Shown: positions 42,754 to 53,200 of the stretch, piece by piece
How the letters are laid out: every line of letters begins with the position of its first letter
Numbering within the stretch: the stretch's first letter is position 1
Assembly: GCF_017310645.1 (NCBI RefSeq)
Contig: NZ_JAFLRH010000019.1
Span: forward strand, 177,178 to 241,177
Length of the DNA: 64,000 nucleotides
Source of the DNA: Paradesulfitobacterium ferrireducens
GTDB taxonomy: Bacteria; Bacillota; Desulfitobacteriia; Desulfitobacteriales; Desulfitobacteriaceae
Direction of reading: 5' to 3'
Made by a program: the position numbers and the translations under genes
The notes under the pieces: model-generated
What the model saw: only the letters and a program-made list of their open reading frames with translations
What the model was told of the DNA's origin: nothing
Databases searched by the model: none

Positions 42754-43995
42754 ATGAAAAATGTATTAGGGCTCCGGTGTGTTAACTGCGGCAAAGAAGT
42801 GCCGGCGGTCCCTGGGACGTATACCTGTCCATCCTGCGCTAATAAAAGCGGCATCCTGGATGTCATATACGATTATCAAGCAATCAAGCGGCTGACATCC
42901 CGGGAGCAACTATCCCAGTCCAAAGACTACTCGATTTTTCGCTACCTTCCTTTTCTGCCCATTGGACCCGATTCGGCCCGCCCTCATTTAAGAGTGGGCT
43001 GGAGCCCGCTGTATAAACCTCCGGGCTTAGGGAAGAGCTTGGGCATGACTAACCTCTATGTCAAAGATGACGGGCAAAATCCCACAGCCTCCTTGAAAGA
43101 CAGGGCCTCGATTATTGCGGTGACTAAAGCCGTTGAGGAGAAGGCTTTGACCGTAGCCGCTTCGTCTACAGGGAATGCAGCTTCATCCTTGGCCGGGAGC
43201 GCCGCCGCCATGGGTCTTAAATCCGTCATCTTTGTGCCGAGCCGGGCCCCTCAAGGGAAGGTTGCCCAGCTCCTGATTTTCGGGGCCACGGTCGTGAGCG
43301 TTCAGGGGTCATATGAGGATACCTTCAGGCTTTCGGCGGAGGCGATTGAACGCTTTGGTTGGTACAACCGCAACGCGGCTATTAATCCTTACCTAGTGGA
43401 AGGGAAGAAGACAGTAGCCTTGGAGATCGCAGAGCAGCTTAACTGGGAAGTACCTGACTGGATAATGGTTTCCGTGGGGGATGGTTGCACGATCGCCGGA
43501 GTCTGGAAAGGTTTTAAGGATCTATATCAGGTGGGATGGATTGACCGCCTGCCCAAGATTGCCGGAGTCCAGTCCACAGGATGTTCCCCGCTCGTTGACG
43601 CTTTCTTGGAAAACCGTCCCTGGCGGCCTAAGGAAGAGAATACCCTGGCTGACAGTATCGCCGTCGGCGTGCCGCGCAATCCGGATAAAGCTTTAAACGC
43701 GGTCCGCGAATCCGGCGGCACCATGGTCGCGGTCTCTGATGAAGCCATCTTAGAGGCGATGCGGGAATTGGGCCGGACGAGCGGAATTTTCGGGGAACCG
43801 GCTGGGGTGACCGGGACTGCCGGGCTGAAGGTCTTAATTGAAAAAGGGGTTATCGGAGCGGATGAAAAGGTCGTGACGATTGTCACCGGGAATGGGTTGA
43901 AGGATGTGCAAAACGCGATTAAAGCCGTGGGTGAGCCCATCAAAGTCGAGCCATCCCTGGATGAACTGTTAGTGAAATTGGAAGGATGGATCTAA
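42754..43995 (+). CDS. Threonine synthase-like PLP enzyme
   Basis: Fold-type II PLP enzyme of 413 residues. An N-terminal zinc-ribbon-like CVNCGKEVPAVPGTYTCPSC is followed by the PLP lysine in NPTASLKDRASI, SSTGNAASSLAGSAAAMG for phosphate binding, and VSVGDGCTIAGVWKGF. The family is threonine synthase (ThrC), but the neighbourhood is a purine cluster, not threonine synthesis. In E. coli that slot holds YgeX, a diaminopropionate ammonia-lyase of the same fold type. It may therefore be an ammonia-lyase acting on a purine-derived amino acid; this is inferred. It is tightly packed with ssnA (9-base gap). Confidence 0.7.
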   Translation: MKNVLGLRCVNCGKEVPAVPGTYTCPSCANKSGILDVIYDYQAIKRLTSREQLSQSKDYSIFRYLPFLPIGPDSARPHLRVGWSPLYKPPGLGKSLGMTNLYVKDDGQNPTASLKDRASIIAVTKAVEEKALTVAASSTGNAASSLAGSAAAMGLKSVIFVPSRAPQGKVAQLLIFGATVVSVQGSYEDTFRLSAEAIERFGWYNRNAAINPYLVEGKKTVALEIAEQLNWEVPDWIMVSVGDGCTIAGVWKGFKDLYQVGWIDRLPKIAGVQSTGCSPLVDAFLENRPWRPKEENTLADSIAVGVPRNPDKALNAVRESGGTMVAVSDEAILEAMRELGRTSGIFGEPAGVTGTAGLKVLIEKGVIGADEKVVTIVTGNGLKDVQNAIKAVGEPIKVEPSLDELLVKLEGWI

Positions 43996-44016
43996 ACTAA
44001 GAATTGGGGGGTATTT

Positions 44017-45501
44017 ATGAGAACTTTGATTGATCTAACGATTGATGAAGAGCAGCTGAAGAAAACGGCTCAGACCGTAAAGGAAAAGGGTATTGTGATT
44101 CCAACCCTGGCTCAGATGAAGGATCCTAATAAAATACCGGAATCCGTCAAGAAAAAGCTAAAAAAGACAGGGCTCTGGGACGTTAACCCCATCAACCTGT
44201 TCCGAATCTCTTGGAAAAATGAGCCGGTGAAAGAAGGCGGCTTATACAACCAGCTGCCGAATTATATTGAAATTCCGCCTGAAATCTCAGGGGTTAAGGC
44301 CAGAATTATTGCGATGGCCGGAAAGTTTTTCCCGACCGGAGCCCATAAGGTCGGTGCCAGCTTTGCCTGTCTGGTTCCCCGTTTAGTCACCGGGCAATTT
44401 GACCCGAAATACCATGAAGCCGTTTGGCCTTCGACCGGCAACTACTGCCGCGGCGGAGCCTATAATTCCGCTTTGTTAGGCTGCAAATCCATTGCAATCT
44501 TACCGGAGAATATGAGCAAAGAACGTTTTGACTGGCTCAAAACCGTGGCTGGAGAGGTTATCGCCACTCCAGGCAGTGAAAGCAATGTCAAGGAAATTTA
44601 TGATAAGACCTGGGAGCTGCGGAATACCCGGGATAACGTCATGATCTTTAATCAATTCGGAGAACTGGGCAACCATTTGTGGCATTATGAAGTGACCGGG
44701 AATGCCATGCACGAGATTCTCAAAGCGGAAATGGGAGCGAAGGGGAAATTGGCAGGGGTTTGTTTAACTTCAGGTTCTGCAGGAACCCTTGGCAGCGGTG
44801 ACAACCTGAAAGATCTGTATCCCCATGCCAAAATCGCCGTTGGCGAAGCCCTGCAGTGTCCGACCTTGCTTAATAATGGTTTTGGTGAGCATCGAATCGA
44901 AGGGATCGGGGATAAACATGTTCCCTGGATCCATAATGTGAAGAATACGGATATGGTGGTCGCCATTGATGACAATGACAGTTTAGGCCTTTTCCGTCTC
45001 TTAAATGAGCCTGCCGGACAAGACTATCTCAGAGAACAGGGAGTTGCTGAAGAAGTTATCTCTAAGCTTAACTGGGTCGGGATTTCCGGCGCGGCCAATA
45101 TCCTTACTTCCATAAAATTCGCCAAATACTACGAGCTGACCGAGAATGACATTATCATGACGGTTCTTACGGACTCAGCCGAGATGTACCAATCCAGACT
45201 GCGGGAGATGGAAGAGGAAAGAGGGGGTAAATACAGCGCCCTTCATGCTGCCATCGATCATAATAGAAATGTCTTGGGTGTTAGAACAGACAATATGGAA
45301 GAACTAACTTACTTCACCAGAAAGCGTATCCATAACCTCAAATATTACACTTGGATTGAACAGCAAGGGTATGATGTGGCCGACCTGAATGCCCAATGGT
45401 ATGACTATGACGAATACTGGGGCAAGCTGCATCAGATGGGACCGGAGCTGGATAAACTTATTGAAGAGTTTAATGAGCGAACGGGTGTTGTGATAGAGTA
45501 A
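44017..45501 (+). CDS. Tryptophan synthase beta-like PLP enzyme
   Basis: Second fold-type II PLP enzyme, 494 residues. The PLP lysine is in FPTGAHKVGASFAC, close to the GAHKxN of TrpB. The glycine-rich phosphate loop is likely SGSAGTLGSGDNLKD. An N-terminal extension of about 90 residues precedes the core. It is not YgeX by sequence as I know it. Similar genes in Clostridia are often labelled only as PLP-dependent protein. It lies between the ThrC-like enzyme and YgeW, so a carbon-nitrogen lyase step in purine breakdown is the likely job. GGGGGG precedes ATG 44017. Confidence 0.7.
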   Translation: MRTLIDLTIDEEQLKKTAQTVKEKGIVIPTLAQMKDPNKIPESVKKKLKKTGLWDVNPINLFRISWKNEPVKEGGLYNQLPNYIEIPPEISGVKARIIAMAGKFFPTGAHKVGASFACLVPRLVTGQFDPKYHEAVWPSTGNYCRGGAYNSALLGCKSIAILPENMSKERFDWLKTVAGEVIATPGSESNVKEIYDKTWELRNTRDNVMIFNQFGELGNHLWHYEVTGNAMHEILKAEMGAKGKLAGVCLTSGSAGTLGSGDNLKDLYPHAKIAVGEALQCPTLLNNGFGEHRIEGIGDKHVPWIHNVKNTDMVVAIDDNDSLGLFRLLNEPAGQDYLREQGVAEEVISKLNWVGISGAANILTSIKFAKYYELTENDIIMTVLTDSAEMYQSRLREMEEERGGKYSALHAAIDHNRNVLGVRTDNMEELTYFTRKRIHNLKYYTWIEQQGYDVADLNAQWYDYDEYWGKLHQMGPELDKLIEEFNERTGVVIE

Positions 45502-45556
45502 GTTATGAACAGCAATACCAAGGTTAAGGAAAAAATCATGTGGGAGGAATAAATCA

Positions 45557-46561
45557 ATGAATACAGTTTTTAGAGGAAGACATTTTATCAACTTGGAGGA
45601 CTTTACTAAAGAAGAATTAGACACAATGCTTGATGTTTCAATGGAGCTTAAGCGGAAGTTCGCCATGGGAGAAGATACTCCTTATCTTACGAATAAAACC
45701 GGTTTTTTGATGTTCTTCGAGCAATCCACCCGCACCAGAAACTCGATGGAAGCCGGTATGGCTCAATTAGGCGGGCATGCCGGATTCTTAGATACCAGCA
45801 GTATGCAGGTTGCGCATGGGGAGACCGCTAAGGATACCGCGATTATTTTATCACGTTTCGGACATATGATTGCCTGCCGATATTGCAACTGGGGCAGAGG
45901 AAATAAGTATTTGAATGAAATGGTTAGATGGTCATCCGTTCCGGTGATGAATTTGCAAGATGACCTTTACCACCCGTTCCAAGGGCTGGCCGACTTGATG
46001 ACGATTAAAGAAAAACTCCCGGATTTACGCCGGAAAAAGATTTCAATTATTTGGGCTTACGCCGAGAGCCATAAGAAACCCATTTCGGTACCGGTAACCC
46101 AAGTTCTGCTCTTCCCCCGTTACGGTATGGATGTCTGGCTGGCTTATCCAAAAGGGTGGGAGCTTCCGGACTGGGTGATTGCTCAGGCCAAAGAAAATGC
46201 AGAAAAGCATGGGGGTACGCTCACCATTACCCATGACGAGGCGGAAGCCTATAAGGATGCGGATATTGTTATTCCCAAGAACTGGGGTAACTGGGTTATT
46301 GATCAAACCGGCGCTTCTGTCACAGGTGCCACCAAGGTTATCGATGATGCTCTTCTTGCCAATAAGAGTTGGAAGTGCACTGAAGCAAAAATGGCTACGG
46401 CCAGCAAAGATGTTATGTATATGCATGCCTTGCCTGCAGACCGTGACAATGAAGTTGAAGACTCCGTGATTGACGGACCGCATTCTATCGCTTATGACGC
46501 AGCCGAAAACCGTTTGCATACCGCTAAAGCCGTTATGACCTTGTTGGTAGGTGGAAAATAA
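45557..46561 (+). CDS. ygeW: YgeW-like knotted carbamoyltransferase
   Basis: Carbamoyltransferase of 334 residues. The carbamoyl-phosphate motif STRTR is in FFEQSTRTRNSMEAG, with NLQDDLYHPFQGLADL (HPxQ) and MHALPADR (HALP). The WAYAESHKKPISVPV segment and overall length fit the knotted YgeW/UTCase group. In purine fermentation it would run in reverse, turning a ureido compound into carbamoyl phosphate for ATP formation by the carbamate kinase encoded 2 bases downstream. The physiological substrate is not settled. Confidence 0.85.
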   Translation: MNTVFRGRHFINLEDFTKEELDTMLDVSMELKRKFAMGEDTPYLTNKTGFLMFFEQSTRTRNSMEAGMAQLGGHAGFLDTSSMQVAHGETAKDTAIILSRFGHMIACRYCNWGRGNKYLNEMVRWSSVPVMNLQDDLYHPFQGLADLMTIKEKLPDLRRKKISIIWAYAESHKKPISVPVTQVLLFPRYGMDVWLAYPKGWELPDWVIAQAKENAEKHGGTLTITHDEAEAYKDADIVIPKNWGNWVIDQTGASVTGATKVIDDALLANKSWKCTEAKMATASKDVMYMHALPADRDNEVEDSVIDGPHSIAYDAAENRLHTAKAVMTLLVGGK

Positions 46562-46563
46562 TC

Positions 46564-47514
46564 GTGAGTAAATTAGCTGTTATTGCCATTGGCGGAAATT
46601 CCCTGATCCGGGAGAAAGGGCATGAAACCGTTGAGGATCAATATGAGGCTGTGGTGGAAACAGCCAGGCATATAGCCGGGATGATTGAACAGGGCTATGA
46701 AGTGATCATTACCCATGGCAATGGTCCTCAAGTCGGGTTTATCTTAAGAAGGTCGGAAATTGCCAGGGAAGTTGCTGACATGCATGAGGTACCGCTGGTC
46801 AGCTGCGGGGCGGATACCCAAGGGGCTATCGGTTATCAGATACAGCAGGCAATGGATAACGAATTCAAGCAAAGAGGCATTCATAAAACTGCGGTAACGG
46901 TGGTTACCCAAGTTGTGGTATCGGAAAATGACCCGGCTTTTCAGAAACCGACCAAACCCATTGGCTCATTTTACACCAAGGAACAGGCAGAAGAATTTCA
47001 AAAAGAGAACCCGACCTGGGTTATGGTTGAAGATGCCGGCCGAGGGTACCGCAGGATGGTTGCTTCTCCCTTGCCCCGGGATATTGTCGAAAAAAATGTC
47101 ATCAGCAAGCTGGTATGGGACGGCTATTGCGTGATCAGCGTGGGGGGCGGTGGCATCCCTGTGATCAAACGGGAAAACGGTTCCCTGGAAGGAATCGACG
47201 CCGTGATTGACAAGGATTTTGCCAGCAGTCTTTTGGCCACGGAAATCAAGGCCGATGTCTTGATTATTTCAACTGGGGTCCCGACGGTTTATCTCAATTA
47301 CGGCAAGCCCAATGAAAAAGCCCTGGACAGAGTAAGCATGGCGGAACTAAAGCAGTATGTCTCTGAAAACCATTTTGCTCCCGGAAGCATGCTGCCGAAA
47401 ATTCAAGCCGTCATCGACTTCCTGGAAAAGGGCGGCAAAGAAGCAATCATCACCAACCCTGAATCCCTGGAAGAGGCCGTGGCCGGGAAGACCGGAACCC
47501 ATGTCTATCCGTGA
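46564..47514 (+). CDS. arcC: Carbamate kinase
   Basis: Amino acid kinase-family enzyme of 316 residues. Key segments are VIAIGGNSLIRE, IITHGNGPQVGFIL, VEDAGRGYRRMVASP and VISVGGGGIPVIK, with the DKDFASSLLA motif. It makes ATP from carbamoyl phosphate and ADP, giving the energy yield of purine breakdown. GTG 46564 is used, with AGGTGG at the end of ygeW; the two genes are nearly overlapping. It corresponds to YqeA in the E. coli cluster. Confidence 0.92.
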   Translation: MSKLAVIAIGGNSLIREKGHETVEDQYEAVVETARHIAGMIEQGYEVIITHGNGPQVGFILRRSEIAREVADMHEVPLVSCGADTQGAIGYQIQQAMDNEFKQRGIHKTAVTVVTQVVVSENDPAFQKPTKPIGSFYTKEQAEEFQKENPTWVMVEDAGRGYRRMVASPLPRDIVEKNVISKLVWDGYCVISVGGGGIPVIKRENGSLEGIDAVIDKDFASSLLATEIKADVLIISTGVPTVYLNYGKPNEKALDRVSMAELKQYVSENHFAPGSMLPKIQAVIDFLEKGGKEAIITNPESLEEAVAGKTGTHVYP

Positions 47515-47529
47515 AAGGTTGAATAACAA

Positions 47530-50085
47530 ATGTATACCATTGAGATCAACGGCACAGTGCACACGGCGGAAGAAGATAAGAACCTGCTCGATTTCCTGCG
47601 GGACGATGCCCGGGTGACCTCACTGAAAAACGGGTGCGGCGAAGGAGCCTGCGGCGCTTGTATGCTGTTAGTGGACGGGAAGGCGATGCGTGCCTGTCTG
47701 CTCACAGTCGCCAAGGCGTCCGGCAAAAAGCTGTTAACGGTCGAGGGGTTGTCCGAGCGGGAAAAGGAAGCATATTCCTGGGCCTTTGCGGAAGCAGGAG
47801 CGGTCCAGTGCGGTTTTTGCATCCCCGGAATGATTATCAGTGCCAAGGCCTTAATTGACAAGAATCCTAACCCGACTCTCCAGGAAATTAAGCAGGGTAT
47901 TCGCGGCAATATCTGCCGCTGCACCGGGTATAAAAAGATTGAACAGGGTATTTCCCTGGCAGCCGAAGTCTTGCGGGGGGAAAGACAGCCTAAGTCCCTT
48001 CAGACTGGGACCGGAGTCGGAGCCAGTGTTCAACGGGTGGATGCCCGGACCAAGGTGCTTGGAACCGGGGAATATGTGGATGACCTGCAGGTCGAGAATA
48101 TGCTGTATGCGGCGGTTCTGAGGGCCAAATACCCCAGGGCTTTGCTCAAAGCCGTTGATGTCTCGGCAGCCCGTGCTTATCCCGGGGTGGAAGCGGTCTT
48201 AACCGCAGATGATATTCCGGGAATCCGCCACCATGGCCATATCAAAAGTGACTGGCCCACCCTGGTTTCCATTGGGGAAGAAACCAGGTATATTGGAGAT
48301 GCGATCGCTTTAGTGGCCGCCCACACCAAAAAGCAGGCCCGGGAGGCCCTAAAATTAATAAAGGTCGAGTACGAAGAACGCAAACCGCTGCTTAGTCCGG
48401 CTGAAGCCCTCGCTGACAATGCCCCTCCTCTCCATGACAAAGGGAATCTTTTAAGCACGACCAAGATTAAGCGCGGGAATGCTGAGGAAGCGCTGGCCAA
48501 ATCCGCTCATGTCGTCACCAACCGCTATACAACTCCGTTTACCGAACACGCCTTCATGGAACCGGAAAGCGCTTTGGCCATCCCCCAGGAAGACGGGGGA
48601 GTGACGATTTATGTCGGGGATCAAGGGGTCTATGATGACCTGCACGGGATTATGCCCATGCTCGACCTGCCGGCGGAAAAAGTGCGGATAATCAGCAAAC
48701 TGGTAGGGGGTGCTTTTGGCGGCAAAGAGGATTTAAGTGTTCAGCACCATGCGGCTTTGCTGGCCGTCAAGACCCAAAAACCGGTTAAACTCACCTTAAC
48801 CCGCCAGGAAAGCATCTTAGTTCATCCCAAGCGGCATGCCATGGAGCTGGAAGTCACGACCGGGTGTGATGAGAAAGGAAAACTGACGGCCATGGTGGCC
48901 AAGATTGTGGCGGATACCGGGGCTTATGCCTCCCTGGGAACGGCAGTCTTGCAGCGGGCCTGTACGCATGTCAGCGGCCCTTATCAAATCCCCAACGTAG
49001 ATATTACCGGGCTCTGTGTTTATACCAACAATCCTCCGGCAGGCGCCTTCAGGGGCTTCGGGGTTCCTCAGGCCGCTTTCGCGTCTGAAACCAATATGGA
49101 TCTCCTGGCGGAGAAGGTGGGGATTTCCCCCTGGAAAATCCGTTACCTCAACGCTTTGGAACCGGGGATGGTCAATGCAACCGGCCAGATCACGGATGAG
49201 GGTACGGCCCTCAAAGAAACACTCTTGGCAGTTCGTGAAGCCTACGAATTCCACCCGCATGCTGCAGGGATTGCTTGTGCCATGAAAAATACCGGGATTG
49301 GGGTCGGCCTTCCGGATACCGGCCGGGTAAAAATTAAAATCATGAATGGAAAAGCGGTTGTCCTCACCAGTGCCGCCCGCGTTGGGCAGGGCTTTGCGAC
49401 GGTTGCGACACAGATTGTCCATGAAGCCACTGATCTGCCTTTTGAACGGATTGAAATTGGTGCTCCGGATACGCATTTGACGCCTGATGCCGGGACCACC
49501 ACCGCTTCGCGCCAAACCATGTTTAGCGGTGAGGCTGCGCGGCAAGCTGCTCTCAAATTGGAGCAAGCTCTGCATGATTCTGCTTTGGAGAACTTGGAAA
49601 GCCAAGAATTTTACGGAGAATACTTTGGGGAAACCGACCCCATGGATTCGGACAAGCCGAACCCGGTCAGCCATGTAGCCTATAGTTATGCTACCCAAGT
49701 CGTGCTCTTGAATGAACAGGGAATGATTGAAAAAGTGGTGGCGGCGCACGATGTGGGCAGGGCCATTAATCCGAGGGCGGTTGAAGGGCAAATAGAAGGC
49801 GGGGTCTGCATGGGTTTAGGCTATGCCCTGCGCGAGGACTTTCCCCTTGAAAACGGCGCACCGACTTTCAATTATGCCAAGTTAGGACTCCTTCGTTCGA
49901 CTGAAATGCCTGAAGTCGAATCCACAATTATCGAAAAGAATCCCTCCCCGCTGGCTTACGGCGCCAAAGGGATCGGCGAGATTTCCTCGATTCCGACGGC
50001 CCCGGCGGTTGCCTCCGCTTATTACAAGTTTGACCGCAAGCTGCGCTGTTCCCTGCCGTTACGTGAGACACCTTATCATAAATAA
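47530..50085 (+). CDS. xdhD: XdhD-like fused [2Fe-2S]/molybdopterin hydroxylase (third hydroxylase)
   Basis: Single chain of 851 residues. Residues 1-150 form the two-cluster Fe-S domain (CGEGACGACMLLVDGKAMRAC; CGFCIPG; CRCTGY) and the remainder is the molybdopterin domain (LVGGAFGGKEDLS, GAFRGFGVPQAAFASE, ARVGQGFATVA). The catalytic glutamate is in GAKGIGEISSIP. No FAD domain is present and no FAD gene lies beside it, as for E. coli XdhD, so it may borrow a flavin partner from another set. It probably oxidises a purine within the dioxopurine pathway. It ends the cluster. Confidence 0.83.
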   Translation: MYTIEINGTVHTAEEDKNLLDFLRDDARVTSLKNGCGEGACGACMLLVDGKAMRACLLTVAKASGKKLLTVEGLSEREKEAYSWAFAEAGAVQCGFCIPGMIISAKALIDKNPNPTLQEIKQGIRGNICRCTGYKKIEQGISLAAEVLRGERQPKSLQTGTGVGASVQRVDARTKVLGTGEYVDDLQVENMLYAAVLRAKYPRALLKAVDVSAARAYPGVEAVLTADDIPGIRHHGHIKSDWPTLVSIGEETRYIGDAIALVAAHTKKQAREALKLIKVEYEERKPLLSPAEALADNAPPLHDKGNLLSTTKIKRGNAEEALAKSAHVVTNRYTTPFTEHAFMEPESALAIPQEDGGVTIYVGDQGVYDDLHGIMPMLDLPAEKVRIISKLVGGAFGGKEDLSVQHHAALLAVKTQKPVKLTLTRQESILVHPKRHAMELEVTTGCDEKGKLTAMVAKIVADTGAYASLGTAVLQRACTHVSGPYQIPNVDITGLCVYTNNPPAGAFRGFGVPQAAFASETNMDLLAEKVGISPWKIRYLNALEPGMVNATGQITDEGTALKETLLAVREAYEFHPHAAGIACAMKNTGIGVGLPDTGRVKIKIMNGKAVVLTSAARVGQGFATVATQIVHEATDLPFERIEIGAPDTHLTPDAGTTTASRQTMFSGEAARQAALKLEQALHDSALENLESQEFYGEYFGETDPMDSDKPNPVSHVAYSYATQVVLLNEQGMIEKVVAAHDVGRAINPRAVEGQIEGGVCMGLGYALREDFPLENGAPTFNYAKLGLLRSTEMPEVESTIIEKNPSPLAYGAKGIGEISSIPTAPAVASAYYKFDRKLRCSLPLRETPYHK

Positions 50086-50237
50086 CAATAAAAAGCATGG
50101 TTCTCAATCTTCAATTGCCCCGGCAGATCCGGATAAAATTCTGTCATATAATTTGGAGTGAATTATTGGTCATAATTGGCGTTGATACGAACATTTGTGC
50201 CATTATTTACCTCTGTAATCATGCCCTCTTCCGGCTA

Positions 50238-50264
50238 TATAATAAGCATGGGGAACATACGTTC
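50238..50264 (+). promoter_or_regulatory. Probable -10 element and LexA (SOS) box before dnaE
   Basis: GAACATACGTTC (50253-50264) fits the Gram-positive SOS core GAAC-N4-GTTC exactly, as in the Bacillus CGAACRNRYGTTYG site. A TATAAT (50238-50243) lies 9 bases upstream, placing the box across the expected transcription start, a good operator position. No convincing -35 element is seen. The gene starts at 50299. Confidence 0.6.
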
Positions 50265-50298
50265 TATAGTGCTTGTGTTGGCAGGAAGGGGCTTTTTT

Positions 50299-53200
50299 AT
50301 GACATTTGTGCATTTGCATGTACACTCAGAATACAGTTTTCTTGATGGGGCTTGTCGTCTCACTGATTTGGTTGCCAAAGCTAAAGATTTGGGGATGCCT
50401 GCTTTAGCTCTAACTGATCACGGTGCGATGTATGGAGCCTTGGAGTTTTATGTACTGGCCCGGGCAGCCGGCATTAAGCCGATCATCGGGTGCGAAATTT
50501 ATGTTTCTCCCAATTTTCATCTTACCTTATTGGCCTACAACTTCGAAGGGTATAAGAATCTAGTTCAGTTGGTGACCGCAGCTCACCTGGAAAGTTTTTA
50601 TTACCGCCCGCGTGTAGACAAAAATCTTCTGGCCAGGCATGCCGAGGGCTTGATAGCATTAAGCGGCTGTTTAAGCGGGGAGATTCCGCGTCTGCTTTCA
50701 ACCGGCCAAAAGCAGCGAGCTCAAGAGGTCGCCAATGAATACCGGAAAATTTTTGGTCCCGCTAATTTTTATTTGGAACTTCAGGATCATGGGCTGCCTG
50801 AACAGGGGACATGCAACCGGATGTTGGTAGAACTTGGCCGCAGTACTGGCATTCCTTTAGTGGCAACTAACGACGTGCACTATGTGGAGCCTTCCGAGGC
50901 CGGTGTCCAGGAAATGATGAGCAGAATCAGCTCCGGAAGCACTGGAGAGAATAAGGGGAAGCACCCGGGGCTTTATCTAAAATCTCACGTAGAAATGAGC
51001 CGGATTTTTGCCGCTGTTCCGGAAGCTATTGCGCATACTGCAGAGATAGCTGAACGCTGTAATTTGCAACTGGATTTGAATACTCTGCGCTTTCCTGTAT
51101 TTCCCGGCATTTCTCAAACGCAGCTATCCGGACAATTCAATGGACAGGCTGACCGGATAGGTTATAAGGTAAATGAAAGAGAAGCTGTCATTAAAAAATT
51201 TAATATACAGGATGGTTTACTTAGGACTCTCTGTCACCGGAATCTGCCGGATAAGTATCACCGTGTCAGCGGTCAAGTGTTGGAACGGTTAGAGATGGAA
51301 CTGGCAATTATCACCCAAATGAAGCTGTCCTCCTATTTCCTGATTGTTGCCGATATTGTGAACTTTGCCCGGAGCCGTGACATACCTGTGGGTCCGGGGC
51401 GTGGCTCCGCAGGGGGCAGTCTGGTAGCCTATCTCTTAGGAATTACGTCGATTGATCCAATACACTATGGACTCTTCTTTGAACGTTTTCTCAATCCGGA
51501 GCGCTCTGACTTGCCTGATATCGACCTCGATATTTGCCAGCGCAGACGGGATGAGGTAATAAGATATGTCCGGGAAAAATACGGTGCGGAAAATGTTGCC
51601 CAAATCGGGATCTTCAGTACTTTTGGAGCGCGCGGGGCCGTACGGGAAGCCGGTAAGGCTCTGGGCATCCCACCGAAGGTTATTGAATTAGTCGCATCAA
51701 ACTTGCCCAGGTTTTCCGGTCCCGGCGGCCTGGAGCATAGCTTGTCAACTCTGCCGGAGTTTGGCTATATACCCGTGGATCAGGAACCTTTCCGGAAACT
51801 GCTGAGAGAAGCCAAAAAGATGGAAGGCCGCATCAGGCATACCTCGGTACATGCTGCCGGGATAGTGATCAGCGGAGGGGATTTAGGCAAACTCGTGCCC
51901 CTGAAAAGGGCTCCCGGAGGGGAAGTGGTGACTCAGTACGGACCGGAGAGCATTGAGGTTTTGGGGATAATCAAAATAGATATTTTAGGTCTGAGAAATC
52001 TTACGATTATTGATGATACCACGATTTTTTTGAATAAAACCAGAGGGATTCATTTGACCGTGGAAGATATCCCTTTGGATGATCCGGCCACCTTCCGTCT
52101 GCTCGCCCAAGGGGATACTTTGGGTTGTTTTCAAATGGAGAGCAGCGGGATACGCAGGCTTTTGAAGAAACTTAAGCCGCAAAACATCGAGGATCTTATT
52201 TGCCTGCTTGCATTATACCGGCCGGGACCATGGGATGCCGGCCTGGTGGAAACCTTTTTGCGCCGGCGCCGGGGCGAGGAGCCGGTAATTTATGCTCATC
52301 CTTTGTTGGAGCCCATCCTTAAAGATACATATGGGCTGATTCTTTTTCAGGAACAGGTTATGCAAATCGTTCACCGGTTGGCTGGTTACAGCCTGGGAGA
52401 GGCGGATCTCTTTCGCAGGGTATTGGGAAAACGCTCGGCTGCGATAAGAGGCGAGCAAGAGAGATTTATTAAGGGGTGTCTGCGCAACGGCATCAAATCG
52501 GACGTGGCTTTGCAGGTATTTAATTTATTATCCGAATTTGCCGGGTATAGTTTCAATAAGGCTCATAGTGCAGCGTACGCACTTATTTCCTATCGTACTG
52601 CTTTTCTGAAGGCTAATTATCCTTTGGAATATTTTGCAGCTCTCTTGAGCAGCCAGACCGGCTATTATGGGCTGGGGGCCTATGTCGAAGAAGCCCGCCG
52701 CAAAGGAATTAAGATCCTGCTTCCGGATATCAACAAGAGCGGGGCTCTTTTCACTGTGGAAGAAGGATCGATCCGAACCGGTTTTTCCGTAATTAAAGGC
52801 GTTGGGTTTCAGTCCATGTTGGCAGTGCTTAAGGAACGTCAAGCCGGAGGACCGTTTAAGTCTTTCTATAACTTCTGCCGCCGGGTTGACCGCCGAAAGA
52901 TAAATATAAGAGCAATGGAAAGTCTGATAAATGTAGGTGCATTTGACAGCTTCGATTTAAACAGGCCTCAACTACAGGCTAATCTGGATGGAGTACTTAA
53001 GGAATTACGCCGGCGGGAACACAGCAACCAGAGACAGTTGGCTTTCTGGGATGTAGGTGTTTGGCGGGATGACAGCGGTTTTGCTTTCCCGCTGGACATG
53101 CCGGATTATAATTGGCAAGAAAAAGTGAAGCTTGAGAAGGAGCTGTTAGGAATTTCATTACGGGAACATCCCTTGGCCGAATTCCGAACTTTTTTGCAGG

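Noticed and set aside
50189..50200. CGAACATTTGTG as a second SOS box before dnaE
   Set aside because: It matches only one half-site well (GAAC) and has GTGC instead of GTTC; the perfect box at 50253 explains the region.
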